From positions 1,847,001 through 1,911,000 of the forward strand of contig JAUTXW010000347.1 of NCBI GenBank assembly GCA_030620095.1: a stretch of DNA of 64,000 nucleotides, read 5' to 3'. The notes under the pieces are model-generated. The model was not told where the DNA came from. It did not search any database and worked only from the letters and a program-made list of their open reading frames with translations. Source of the stretch: Kuschelorhynchus macadamiae (lineage: Eukaryota > Arthropoda > Insecta > Coleoptera > Curculionidae). The first letter of the stretch is position 1. Every line of letters starts with the position of its first letter. Shown in pieces: positions 44,188-53,284 of the stretch. Both the position numbers and the translations under genes were made by a program.

Positions 44188-44656
44188 GGGGACAGCTTAT
44201 TTATGTTATAAGTATTTTTCATATTTTATTAACTATAGGCATACTATTTGCAGTAATCACAATTATTTAACTGTTCAAACATCTCAAAAAAATACTCTGA
44301 AAAACACAACTGACAACTATCGCAACGAAAACGTCAAGCTGAATAAGCAATAAACTGACCGCCTTGTCAGATCGGGTCGCCAGTCGACGTCACGACTTCC
44401 GTCTCACCCGCACGTCCCCCTCGCCCGATAGCTGCTCATTGAGGTAACCTTAGAGTTAATGGGCCTTGGTTGAAGCTGATTTTTTAGAGCTCTCATTTTA
44501 TCTTGCCGTAATTGTTTTTGAACGTCTCAAACTTCGTGGCATGCTTTGTATCGTAATTTATTTTTAAGTTGTATTGTTTCAAGTCTGAAAGGGGTTCTTG
44601 TCACACCAAACACACGGATTTTTGATTACCTTTAACGCTATGCGCTTTTCTGCACT
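44188..44656. other. No gene supported; short GC-rich part
   Basis: The part at about 44360-44440 is GC-rich compared with its surroundings. A minus-strand open stretch (about 44470-44640) contains LKNKLRYKACHEV and LRQDKMRALKNQ but no family I can name. Confidence 0.4.
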
Positions 44657-44975
44657 AATTTCACCTTCAGAAACATCATGTTTAAAACTAATCATCAACC
44701 AGCCATTAGAAATTTTAGTATCACTAACTTTAAAAACATTACCAATATTAAAAGATAAATAACATTTCTAACCATACCTCTATAAATAAATTCCATTTTT
44801 ATTACCAAAATGTTTCTTTCCGTTTATAAAAAGTTGCCCACTCTCAATACCAACATATAAATACAACATCATCTTTATAAAATCCAGGTAACCCAACATT
44901 AATAGGAAAACTATCTGAATCAATCTTTCTTATATTATAACTAAGAAAATCACGATTGAAAGGAACTAATAATAT
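44657..44975 (-). pseudogene. Bacterial-type small heat-shock protein (IbpA/Hsp20-like), copy 2
   Basis: Minus strand across frames: VPFNRDFLSYNIRKIDSDSF, PINVGLPGFYKDDVV, VGIESGQLFINGKKHFGNKN, FIYRGMVRN, ILVMF/NIGNVFKVSDTKISNGWLMISFKHDVSEGE. It preserves the GF pair (GLPGF) that copy 1 has as PRF, and a Lys-rich stretch that copy 1 has lost, so it helps define the ancestral protein. It has more frameshifts than copy 1. Both copies are in the same orientation about 2.3 kb apart. Confidence 0.7.
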
Positions 44976-45341
44976 TTCTTTATTATTATTATTTATTTAA
45001 ACAAAACACAACCTAGACGTAAATCAGCCATGCCAAACATGCGGCCCAGTGAGCATTTTACTGTGGCCCAAATCAGTTTTGAAAATAGCCAGATAATGCG
45101 GCACGCGAACAAGTTAAAAACCGTTTTTTAAAGCGCGCGCCGCTGCAACAACGACTGGTATAATAAAATGTACAATTGTACATAGTGCCATCTATGTTTA
45201 AGAGGATGAACTACACATACTCAACCTAAAAAAAAACCTAAAGCCAAACGTTATCTGGCTTGTTCCATGAAATTCTATCTCGCAAAAACACAGATGACGC
45301 TATCTGAACATTCTGGAAAGAACTTGAGAAAACACAATCAG

Positions 45342-45371
45342 TATATAAGTCGTGTTCGATTGAGTTCAGTC
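45342..45371 (+). promoter_or_regulatory. Probable core promoter of the hAT transposase
   Basis: TATATAA at 45342-45348, followed about 25 bp later by TTCAGTC (45365-45371), an arthropod-type initiator, and again TCAGTGT. About 115 bp upstream of the transposase ATG. Spacing fits a TATA-plus-Inr promoter. Confidence 0.5.
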
Positions 45372-45482
45372 GTTCAGTGTTTAGTCAGTTGCCATAGAGG
45401 TTCGAATTGAGTTGCGCACTTATTGTATTGTTACAACAATTAACAGTACTTATTATAATTTATTTCGGATACAGTTTTTAAC

Positions 45483-47194
45483 ATGTCTTTTTCAAAACCA
45501 AGTGGAAGTAAGAAGAAACTTGTAGATGAGCATCGTATCTTTCAAGAAAAGTGGGAATTAGAGTTTTTATGTTGTGAAGTGAAAGAAAAGATTATTTGTT
45601 TGATTTGTAATAGTACAGTCGTTGTCCTAAAATTATATAATATACAACGTCACTATGATATTCATAAAACTATGTTTGACAAGTTAAAATCACGGTTGAA
45701 AGATCAGCAGCTTATGTTTACACGTACAAAGCAAGAAAATTAATCCGTCTTTCAAGCGAGCTATGTACTGTCGGAGTTGATCGCGAAACACTCAAAACCA
45801 TTTGTTGAAGGTGAATTTATAAAAGAGTGCTTTGTAAAGGCCCGGGAGCGTGAAGGCATTTCAAAATATATCCTTGTCCCGGAATACTGTCACTGAAAGA
45901 GTTACTGAGTCGACTGCCAATAGAAGTGATCAGATAAAAACAAAATCAGACTCTTTCATTGCATTTTCTATTGCCTGTGACGAAAATACGGATGTGTGTG
46001 GTGTGGTGCAACTCGCTGTCTTTCTTCGTGCGATTAATACAGATATCAATGTGTATGAAGAATTACTGGAATTAGTACCATTGCATAATACAATATATCA
46101 ATGCTGATTTGTCAAAATTGTGTTCCGTTGCAACGGACGGAGCTCCTTCAATGACTGGAGTAAAAAATGGCTTCGTTAAAATATTACAGACAAAGATCAG
46201 AGAAACGGGCAGTGACAAACCAGATTTTCATCATATTCATTGTATAATCCACCAAAAAGTTTTATGCTCAAAAGTGATCAAGCTGGAAAGTGTTTTAAAG
46301 TCAGTGAAAAAAATTATAAACTTCCTAAGGTCACGAGGCTTCAATCACCGACAGTTTTTTGCATTTTTACGTGATTTAGAAAGTTAGTACACTGGTTTAC
46401 CATATTATGCAGAGGTGTGATGGCTTTCGTGTTCTATGGTACTCGACCGGTTTTGGAAACTCAAATAATACGCGTTTTCATGGAAACAAAAGGAGAAGAT
46501 GTAAGCTTATTATGCGATGTATCTTTTTTACAAGATCTTTCATTTATGGTAGATATCACAAAACACTTGTCGGACTTAAATACGAAATTGCAAGGACCAC
46601 GTCAAGTTATTACAGATATGCATGATCATGTGAAAGCTTTCAAGTGTAAGATGATGTTCTGGGAAAAACAGTTAGCAGAGGATAATCTGTCACATTTTCT
46701 GGCTTGTAAGGCATATCAGGAAAGCACAAGTGTCCCAATATCATACAAAATATATTCAGAGAAAATGAGAAGCCTTCTGTCAGAATTTGAGAAGTGTTTT
46801 CAGAGTTTTAAAACCCAAGAAAACAATTTTTCTTCTTTTCACTATCGATATTGATAAAGTTCCCCCTCATTTGCAAATGGAAGTAATTGAGATTCAGTGT
46901 CAGACCCATTTAAAACAAAAATTTGATAGCGTTGGTAAATTCGACTTTTATAAGTACTTGCCTGTTCAATACCAAGAAATTAGAAAATTTACCTGTAAAA
47001 TCCTGTCAATGTTTGGAAGTACCTATAAGTGTAAATAACTATTTTCTTTGATGAAAGGAAACCAATCTCCCGTAAGATCGCGATTGACGGACGCACACTT
47101 GGACGCAGTTTTAAAAGTTATTTCCGCCGATAAATTCGCGCCACAAATAGACAACTCAATGAAAGACAAAAGATGTCAAATATTTGGCAAATGA
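45483..47194 (+). pseudogene. hAT transposase, GTF2IRD2-like, frame-broken
   Basis: Start MSFSKPSGSKKKLVDEHRIF. A BED/GTF2I-type zinc finger follows (FLCCEVKEKIICLICNSTVV ... IQRHYDIH, two Cys pairs then two His). After a stop at 45740: SYVLSELIAKHSKPFVEGEFI, NTVTERVTESTANRSDQIK, FIAFSIACDENTDVCGVVQLAVF (first catalytic Asp), LCSVATDGAPSMTGVKNGFV (second Asp), HHIHCIIHQKVLC, FLQDLSFMVDITKHLSDLNTKLQG, FWEKQLAEDN, KFTCKILSMFGSTYKC and LTDAHLDAVLKV at the C-terminal end. Frame changes near 45740, 45855, 46105, 46390, 46840 and 47037. The Ser-rich hATC motif is reduced. Host-gene-like name only reflects family similarity. Confidence 0.85.
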
Positions 47195-47578
47195 ATTTAA
47201 TGTTTATAGTTTCTTGTAATGTCCTTTTTATTTTATTTAAGGTTTTGTGGCCCACCTAGTCGATGGTCTTCATGCTTTTGGCCCACCAGTGAATTTGAGT
47301 TTGATATGGCTGATGTAAATTAAGAAAGAGAGAGAGAGAGGAAAATATTTAGATTCACATAAAATGGATTTGACAATTTCAAATTTCAAATATGATCTGA
47401 AAATTCATATTTGTTAATATTTATTATTATATTAATCGTCTTCGATCAAGTGAATAAATTAAATAAGGTATATTCTTTTTTTCAAGGTCTTCATGGTTTC
47501 ATATTTTCAAAACCGATTGATTAAAGTTGTAACGAATGACGTAATTACACATGACATGTTTCCAAGAAAATAAAATAT

Positions 47579-47611
47579 CTTGAAAAAGCTCAATATAATG
47601 AGCGAAACGTC
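47579..47611 (+). ncRNA. Degenerate hammerhead-type motif
   Basis: Hairpin GCTC/GAGC (47588-47591 and 47600-47603) followed directly by GAAACGTC (47604-47611), the same arrangement as the other motifs, but the CTGATGA core has decayed to CTTGAAA. Lies in an insertion within copy 2 of the duplicated segment, next to an (AT)n tract. Confidence 0.4.
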
Positions 47612-47651
47612 GATTAAATTGTAGTTTTGCTTCTCAATGAGTTAACCTATG

Positions 47652-47669
47652 TATATATATATATAAATA

Positions 47670-47707
<38 letters not shown>
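47652..47707. repeat. (AT)n microsatellite, imperfect
   Basis: AT dinucleotides with interruptions ATAAATATATTTATAT near the left side. Confidence 0.95.
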
Positions 47708-47709
<2 letters not shown>

Positions 47710-47880
47710 AACTTAGACTCTTTTCAAATTAAATTTATCTCCAGGGTGTTGTCTAAGATAAAAATGTCCATCTGTCAAAATTTGACATTTACAAAATAAC
47801 TACAAAGTTTAAATTAGATAAAATACTCAAATCCTTTATTATGTATAACAAATATCATTTGTCATTTTGAAGTTATTGAG

Positions 47881-48439
47881 TTATTTCGGCGTTTCCATAT
47901 AACATAAAATTGCTGCTGGAGCACCACAAGCACGAGCAAGGTGTTCTATATGCATCCTTTTGAAATTTTGTAGCGTATAGTCATTATGCAACACTCTGTA
48001 TTCTTGTGGGAATACACCGAATTAAATCTTAAGAATATTCGTTACATAGGATATAAAGAAGATGATGCACTTTTTTAAAATATTCATAATCATTAAAGTG
48101 CTGGTCTCGAAATACAGCAAAATTTCCATATGTCCACTGGCAGTTTCAATAACACGAACCAGTACGGTATTGATCTAGATTCTGGCAAATAAATCGTCTT
48201 TATTTAGATATCTGTCTCAGATCTAAATTTAAAATGCAAATTAGGCATAACCAGACAATTATTTTACTTTGTGCCTTTTTAATGAGATCTTATAGCGTGC
48301 GTCGTATTTTTTTATTTAGATTCCTTTTATTAATTATTTATGAAGGAATTATCCTCGGCGCTGTGTTACGGAATGCCATTTTCCTTCATTTCATAGCCAT
48401 AGTCATGACATTTATTAGTATTTTCAGTTACATTTATAT
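47881..48439. other. Unidentified coding trace on the minus strand
   Basis: The minus strand gives two open stretches in different frames that read like protein: GVFPQEYRVLHNDYTLQNF and KRMHIEHLARACGAPAAILC (about 47910-48020), and NFAVFRDQHFNDYEYFKKVH (about 48060-48130). I do not recognise the family. A plus-strand hydrophobic frame here (48234-48455) is more likely chance. Confidence 0.3.
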
Positions 48440-48525
48440 ACAGGGTGTCCCGTGAGTATAGTTCTATTCAGAGAAAACTAGTACACCTAATTTATGCTTG
48501 TGTAAGTGGGATTATCGGTGCCATC
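48440..48525 (+). mobile_element. Mariner-type TIR fragment
   Basis: Starts CAGGGTGTCCCGTGAGTATA after a TA and continues only to 48525, where hAT copy 3 begins. No partner TIR found. Confidence 0.5.
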
Positions 48526-50640
48526 CAGTGGCGGTTCGCAAGTGGTTTTTTACCACTTAGCTCAGGGACGTGAAGTCCATGGAAGCAAGGGAAGCAGTGC
48601 TTCCCAAAAAAAAATTACAAAGTATCTTCTAAAATGTAATTTTTGAAATAGGAAACCATTAAATTAATTTATATTAAAAATGCTAAAATATTATCTTATA
48701 ATCCCATAATAAATGCGGCCTTGACTTGGATCCAGCCACAACTGAAAATCGAATAGAACATATGCGGGCCGCTAGCTTCTCTCCATCTAAGTCCTGTATG
48801 CTTGATTTCCTGTGAATCGAGCAAGAGGTTATTGAACTTTCTATCGGCTGTTTGCAATTTTTGCATTTCAGTCGCGTGCTTTAAATGGGCGCGGAAGCTA
48901 TCGTTGGAGTAGGTTCTTTGTTTGAACGGCTATCCGTGTGTTGTGTGATACGTACGTCGCGTTGTGCATGGTGCGATATGGAAGACAATAATACGGACGT
49001 GGATATGCAAATACCATCAACTTCGGCTGTCAGTAATAACGTCGAAAATGTTAGAGAATTTAGTAAGAAGAGTGTGTATGAATATGGGGTGTGTGTCATA
49101 ATAACAAAGGGATTTTCAACATTAAACTTCGCTGATAAGCTTCAAATAATTTCCAAAGGAAGGGCAAAACCGCTTATGAAAAATTTAACTATAAAAATGA
49201 AAAAATAAGTAAATTATTTTGTTGGCCATGTTTACTTTTTGAAAATGAAAAAGGTCTCTGGAATAAAACTGGTTTTTCCGATTTAAACAATTTCCATAAA
49301 GTTGTAAAAAGACACATTATATCCAAAATGCATTTGCAGGCCGTCATAAAAGAAAAAGTCTTCGGAAAAACCAGGCGCGGTTCACTGCTATTGTTCTGGA
49401 CGAAACAACTGATATCACTAATTTTAGTCAATTATCTATAGTAATACGCTACGTTAAAACAGACGGAAGTATTCAAGAGCGATTTTTAGGTTTTAAGAAT
49501 GTGTCCGAAACTCGTACAGCAGATGCATCATATACCGTAGTTTATAACGTTACTAAATTAATGGAGAGAAAAAATTAGTTGCTCAAAGCTATGATGGAGC
49601 TGCAGTGATAGTAGGACAATTAGGGGGTCTGCAAGCTAAAGTTCGAGAAATTTTCCCAAATGCTGTGTTTGACCATTGTTTTGCTCATAAATTAAATTTA
49701 GTTTTATCCCAGTCCATCAATCACATTAAAGAGTGAAAAGTATTTTTCGTTACTTTAAGTGGCATGGCTGCTTTTTTTTTCCAAGTCAACAAAACGTACA
49801 CAAGCTTTGGACTCCATTGACAAACGATTGCCCAAAGTAGCTCCTACTAGGTGGAACTATAATGGAAGACTTGTGTTAACAGTATCTAAAAATCGTGAAT
49901 CACTAATTGAACTATTTGAGAATATAATAGAAAATAATGAAATGTGGGACTCAGAAGCAATAAATAGTTCGAAGGGGTTTTTAGACTGTTTGAAACGAGA
50001 TTTTAATTTTAATTATTTGTTGAACATATTTTCACAAATATTTCCATTCTCGGACAATATTTTTTAATATATTACAAACTAAAACAAATGATATTGCTTT
50101 TTGCCTAAAAAAAGTGGATGATTTTAAGTCCATGTTAAGCCAAAAAAGAAATGACTGACCTAGTTTGGGAGAAAACGAAGACGTTAAATGTAGAGTCACA
50201 AGCCAAGCGTCTTCGAACAGACAAGGTGGGAGATGTTCAAACATCATACAGACGCCACTTTTATGAAATAATTTTTGTTTAAATGATTTTAAATTCCTTG
50301 AGCTCTGCAATTTTGATGCATTTAAAGGAAAAACTTTTCCAGAAGATGCGTTTAAATCTCTTCTTTTTCATTATGGCCAGTTCTTCGACCGAGTGTTACT
50401 GCAATCTGAACTAAAAGTGATTTACAAAACTGATGACATTAGAGCAAAAAATAACGCTAAAGAATTAATGCAACTTTTTAGAAGACGAGGAGCTGGAAGA
50501 TGCCTACACCGAAGTGTCGAAACTGTGTGAATTAGTATTGACAATACCTGCCACAAGTTCATCAGTAGAACGCAATTTTTCAACACTTAAATGTATGACA
50601 AAAAAAATTTCGCAACTGAATAAAAATATTTAACTTTAAA
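48526..50640 (+). mobile_element. hAT transposon copy 3 (ZMYM1-like), left end present, right end lost
   Basis: Left terminus CAGTGGCGGTTCGCAAGTGG shares CAGTGGCGG with the right end of hAT copy 2. An inner palindromic part (AAGTGGTTTTTTACCACTT) follows. A related transposase occupies 48978-50633. No matching right end or duplication of GTGCCATC was found; instead the 3' region is duplicated in tandem. Confidence 0.7.
48978..50633 (+). pseudogene. hAT transposase copy 3, ZMYM1-like, internally deleted
   Basis: Start MEDNNTDVDMQIPSTSAVSN. Then LFCWPCLLFENEKGLWNKTG and LNNFHKVVKRHIISKMHL, a TTF-type zinc finger (Cys-x2-Cys, later two His). The sequence jumps directly to FTAIVLDETTDITNFSQLSIV (first catalytic Asp), GSIQERFLGFKNVSETRTAD, AQSYDGAAVIVGQLGGLQ (second Asp) and FDHCFAHKLNLVLSQSINH (CxxH motif), GMAAFFSKSTKRTQAL, PTRWNYNGRLV, and at the end ELVLTIPATSSSVERNFSTLKC (hATC). 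The segment between zinc finger and first Asp is deleted, and several frameshifts occur (near 49200, 49575, 49735, 50065). Same superfamily branch as copies 1 and 2 but not the same subfamily. Confidence 0.8.
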
Positions 50641-51365
50641 TTCATTGAAGCAGATATTTAATATAATTACATACCTCAACATGTAGACTAGTCTGTCTAC
50701 GGAATGTTTCGATACATAATATAAATAATATTATTTAAGCAAGCATAAGAAATTATATCATTTACCTTAAGTTTTTATAGACACATAGTAGTTGTACAAA
50801 TAAATCGCTGTTGTCGTAAGAGAAAAACATTAAATAATAGAAAAGAATTGATTTCAAAATTTTAAAATGTGTCAGTTTGTTTGACATGTAACCTAGATAT
50901 GGAAAAAATGATAGTTTGCAGCCATCTATAACGTTATTTTTAAATGTGTTCAGATTATTTGTTGCGTTTAGATTGACAAACAAAAATCTTTTTTGGCTTT
51001 TTCGCAACTGAATAAAAATAAACTTTAAATTCATTGAAGCAGATATTTAATATAATTACATACCTCAACATGTAGACTAGTCTGTCTACGGAATGTTTTA
51101 CATAATATAAATAATATTATTTGCATAAGAAATTATATCATTTACCTTAAGTTTTTATAGACACATAGTAGTTGTACAAATAATTATCACTCAGTCAGTG
51201 CGCCGATCGTAAGAGAAAAACATTAAATAATAGAAAAGAATTGATTTCAAAATTTTAAAATGTGTTTTGTTTGACATGTAACCTGAAAAAAAATGATAGT
51301 TTGCAGCCATCTATAACGTTATTTTTAAATGTGTTCAGATTATTTGTTGCGTTTAGATTGACAAA
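50608..51365. repeat. Tandem duplication of the hAT 3' region, unit about 390 bp
   Basis: The stretch 50608-51005 (from CGCAACTGAATAAAAAT to the TTTTGGCTTTTT part) is repeated at 51005-51365 with small deletions. Shared landmarks: CATGTAGACTAGTCTGTCTA and TTTGCAGCCATCTATAACG. A third, inverted partial copy follows at about 51366-51490. Confidence 0.8.
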
Positions 51366-51680
51366 CTAGTCACAATTTAATTATATTAAATATCTGCTTC
51401 AATTAATTTAAAGTTAAATATTTTTATTCAGTTGCGAAAAAGCCAAAAAAATCCCCTAAACGCAGACAAATAATCTGAACACATTTAAAAATAACTTAAA
51501 TGTATAAAAAATGAGAATTTCAACGGGGCAAAAATATAAATCGCTGTTGTCCAATGAAAATAAACTTCTCCAAAATATGTCGGCGCATCGACTTTTTTGA
51601 TGATCATTGACAAATTTGCAAAAAATTTCAAATTACATTACAAATTTTTCTAAAATTGCTTCCCTTTCTTAAAAGGCACT
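51366..51680. other. Inverted partial repeat and spacer
   Basis: The left 120 bp are an inverted copy of the start of the tandem unit (reverse complement contains GCAACTGAATAAAAATA). The rest is AT-rich without gene; TTGCTTCCCTTTC near 51660 resembles, inverted, the sub-terminal part of hAT copy 3. Confidence 0.5.
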
Positions 51681-52245
51681 TACCTAAATTTTGTATACTA
51701 AATCAATTCTCTATCCTTCATAGCAGCAAATTTATTTCTAACATCCTCATAGAAAGAATGAGTATAAATGTCAAAATAAAAGGAAAACAGTCTTTTTTGT
51801 GATATTGTATTTCTTAAGTTTTTATACGTTTGAGGCAAGAAAAAATATTTTTATTTTCTTTATTAAATTTTTTTCACTTGCTCTTGCAGCGATATATTTC
51901 AATTACTGTCATTGGCAAAAATAAGACCAAGCTCATTTTTAAGTCGTTGACTTTTTGAAAATATTTCCCCATATAACTGTAACAAATTTTCAAACGGGCC
52001 AGGCGGAAAATTTAAACTATATTCGGAAAATTTAGCAGAACCTGCCAAACATAAAAATGTAAGTTTTTCAGAGTCTTGAAAGCTTAGTATCATTTCCATT
52101 AAAATATGGTCCAATGTTTCATAAAAAAAGGTTCTATACTTAGCCCTAATTTCTTCAGGTGAAAGCCTAGCAAGCTCACGTTTGTAATGATTTATTTATG
52201 TAATAGAATTTGCTTTATCAAACATGGTATTTAAAAAAATGTAAG
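51680..52245 (-). pseudogene. hAT fragment, same family as copies 1 and 2
   Basis: Closely matches hAT copy 2 (35.6 kb side, then 38.55-39.0 kb) and copy 1 (12.76-13.02 kb). The minus strand carries ANDSN-like and FSKSQRLKNELGLIFANDSN, LLQLYGEIF, FAGSAKFSEYSLNFPPGPFE, and KLSPEEIRAKYRTFF-type sequence. It retains the region between hATC and the preceding domain that copy 1 lacks on its left. No ends recognised. Confidence 0.7.
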
Positions 52246-52295
52246 TAGATTAACGATCCCAAACATATCTAATTTTGAAGTAATTTAGTTTGGGG

Positions 52296-52369
52296 TGAGA
52301 ATCCGAACAACAAGTCAACTTATTAGTTGGTCAACGTTTCGCAATGTTTTATTGCTTCATCAGGATCCT
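52296..52369 (-). ncRNA. Hammerhead-type motif
   Basis: Minus strand: CTGATGA (52357-52363), hairpin GCAAT/ATTGC (52341-52356), GAAA (52337-52340), then CGTT (ACGT two-pair stem III; GTT is a permitted triplet). An alternative stem I pairs AGGATC with GATTCT further on (52298-52303), but the spacing is not ideal. Core intact, surrounding helices degenerate. Confidence 0.5.
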
Positions 52370-52475
52370 ACAATTACATAAAAGAAGGACAATGAGTATT
52401 CAAATTAAACAATAAACAGACAATAAACAGACGCTAAGTCTCGGTCTCATTCAAAGTTTATAATAAAATAAAACT

Positions 52476-52513
52476 GGTTACACGTGTTTCGCCCAGTCGG
52501 GCATCATCAGACC
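52476..52513 (-). ncRNA. Hammerhead ribozyme with palindromic stem III
   Basis: Minus strand: CTGATGA (52504-52510), stem II GCCC/GGGC with loop GACT (52491-52503, one extra T), GAAA (52487-52490), then the palindrome ACACGTGT (52480-52487) as a dimer-type stem III ending in the NUH triplet GTA, and stem I GGT/ACC. All conserved positions are met apart from the extra T. Same orientation as the motif 150 bp away. Confidence 0.6.
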
Positions 52514-52520
52514 TATCAGA

Positions 52521-52973
52521 AAAAATATATCGTAATTACTAACTAAAAGCCTTTAAATTAAATAAATAAATATTACCTTTAAAATAAAACAACACGTCAC
52601 ATATACAACGTTAAAACAGTAAACAAACAATCACATTACCTAGTTCGACGGATACTTAAAATAAAGGTTCATAGTCTTAAGCAAGCGGAAAAGAAAAATT
52701 TGTGTACGCAAATAAATTTTATGTTATTTTATTTGTTGTAATAGTTTGCCGCATCACCTATAAAGTGCGCCAGCTAAGCGGTACGGAAAATTAATCGAGA
52801 ATTTTCTAAATTTCGCACTGGTCCACTTGTAATTAGGATGTGTCTAGAGTCTCCATGCACTTGCCGCTAGAAGGTTCTAGATATTTTCAGTGGCGCCTAT
52901 ACATTTCGAGCATTTGTTTTCATTTCTATATAAATGCGTTGCGTTGAATTTGAATTATTATTTCGAAGTAACG
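52521..52973. other. 5' noncoding region of the following transposase gene
   Basis: No coding content. TATATAAAT at about 52926-52934, roughly 45 bp upstream of the ATG at 52974, could be the TATA box. Transposon ends not identified. Confidence 0.4.
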
Positions 52974-53280
52974 ATGGCGAGCAAAAGAGGAAAAACAATT
53001 CGAAACGGTGCACGTGAGGTTATTGCGAGCGTTATAGAGGCCTGTACTAGAGAAGCTGAAAATAATAGTTTAACTATTCCAATTCAAAATTGAACAGAAC
53101 GCGCTGTATTTTACGCTGGTGTTTCGGAAAGTAGTGTAAGAAAAATTTAAAGAGAACATAATTAATGTTCTACACCTTTAAAATCTCTTGGTAAAAAAAG
53201 ACCCCGATTATCATACAAAGATAAAAGTGACGATGGTGATTTTCAAGTTATTTGACGAACAATACAGGATTTCTGCTAAA
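52974..53280 (+). pseudogene. IS630-type transposase, N-terminal part, split gene
   Basis: MASKRGKTIRNGAREVIASVIE and CTREAENNSLTIPIQN-stop, then one codon later TERAVFYAGVSESSVRKI (helix-turn-helix) and, in the next frame, LKSLGKKRPRLSYKDKSDDGDFQVI. The second half of the same protein type lies at 55820-56580, after a LINE insertion. About 50 residues between the halves are not found on either side and were probably lost at insertion. Confidence 0.7.
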
Positions 53281-53284
53281 AATA

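Larger units (their letters stand above)
45025..47312 (+). mobile_element. hAT transposon, GTF2IRD2-like family, with TIRs and target duplication
   Basis: Left end CAGCCATGCCAAACATGCGG, right end (reverse complement) CAGCCATATCAAACTCAA. The 8 bp ACGTAAAT precede the left end (45017-45024) and ATGTAAAT follow the right end (47313-47320), a target duplication with one later change. A transposase gene lies between, on the plus strand. The element inserted into copy 2 of the Hsp20-like segment. A solo piece of its 5' end occurs inverted at 57284-57560. Confidence 0.9.
44657..47880. repeat. Duplicated segment, copy 2 (Hsp20-like remnant plus flank), with later insertions
   Basis: Same content and order as 42326-42972, opened by a hAT (45025-47312 plus its target duplication) and by a hammerhead/(AT)n-containing stretch (about 47530-47755). 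The parts outside these insertions align with copy 1. Confidence 0.7.

Noticed and set aside
48234..48455. 73-codon hydrophobic plus-strand frame, possible membrane protein
   Set aside because: Runs into a mariner-type TIR (ending in IYIQGVP, the translation of the TIR start), with no family or context support.
50032..51034. Minus-strand frames of about 90 codons
   Set aside because: Shadow of the hAT copy 3 transposase and of its duplicated AT-rich 3' region.
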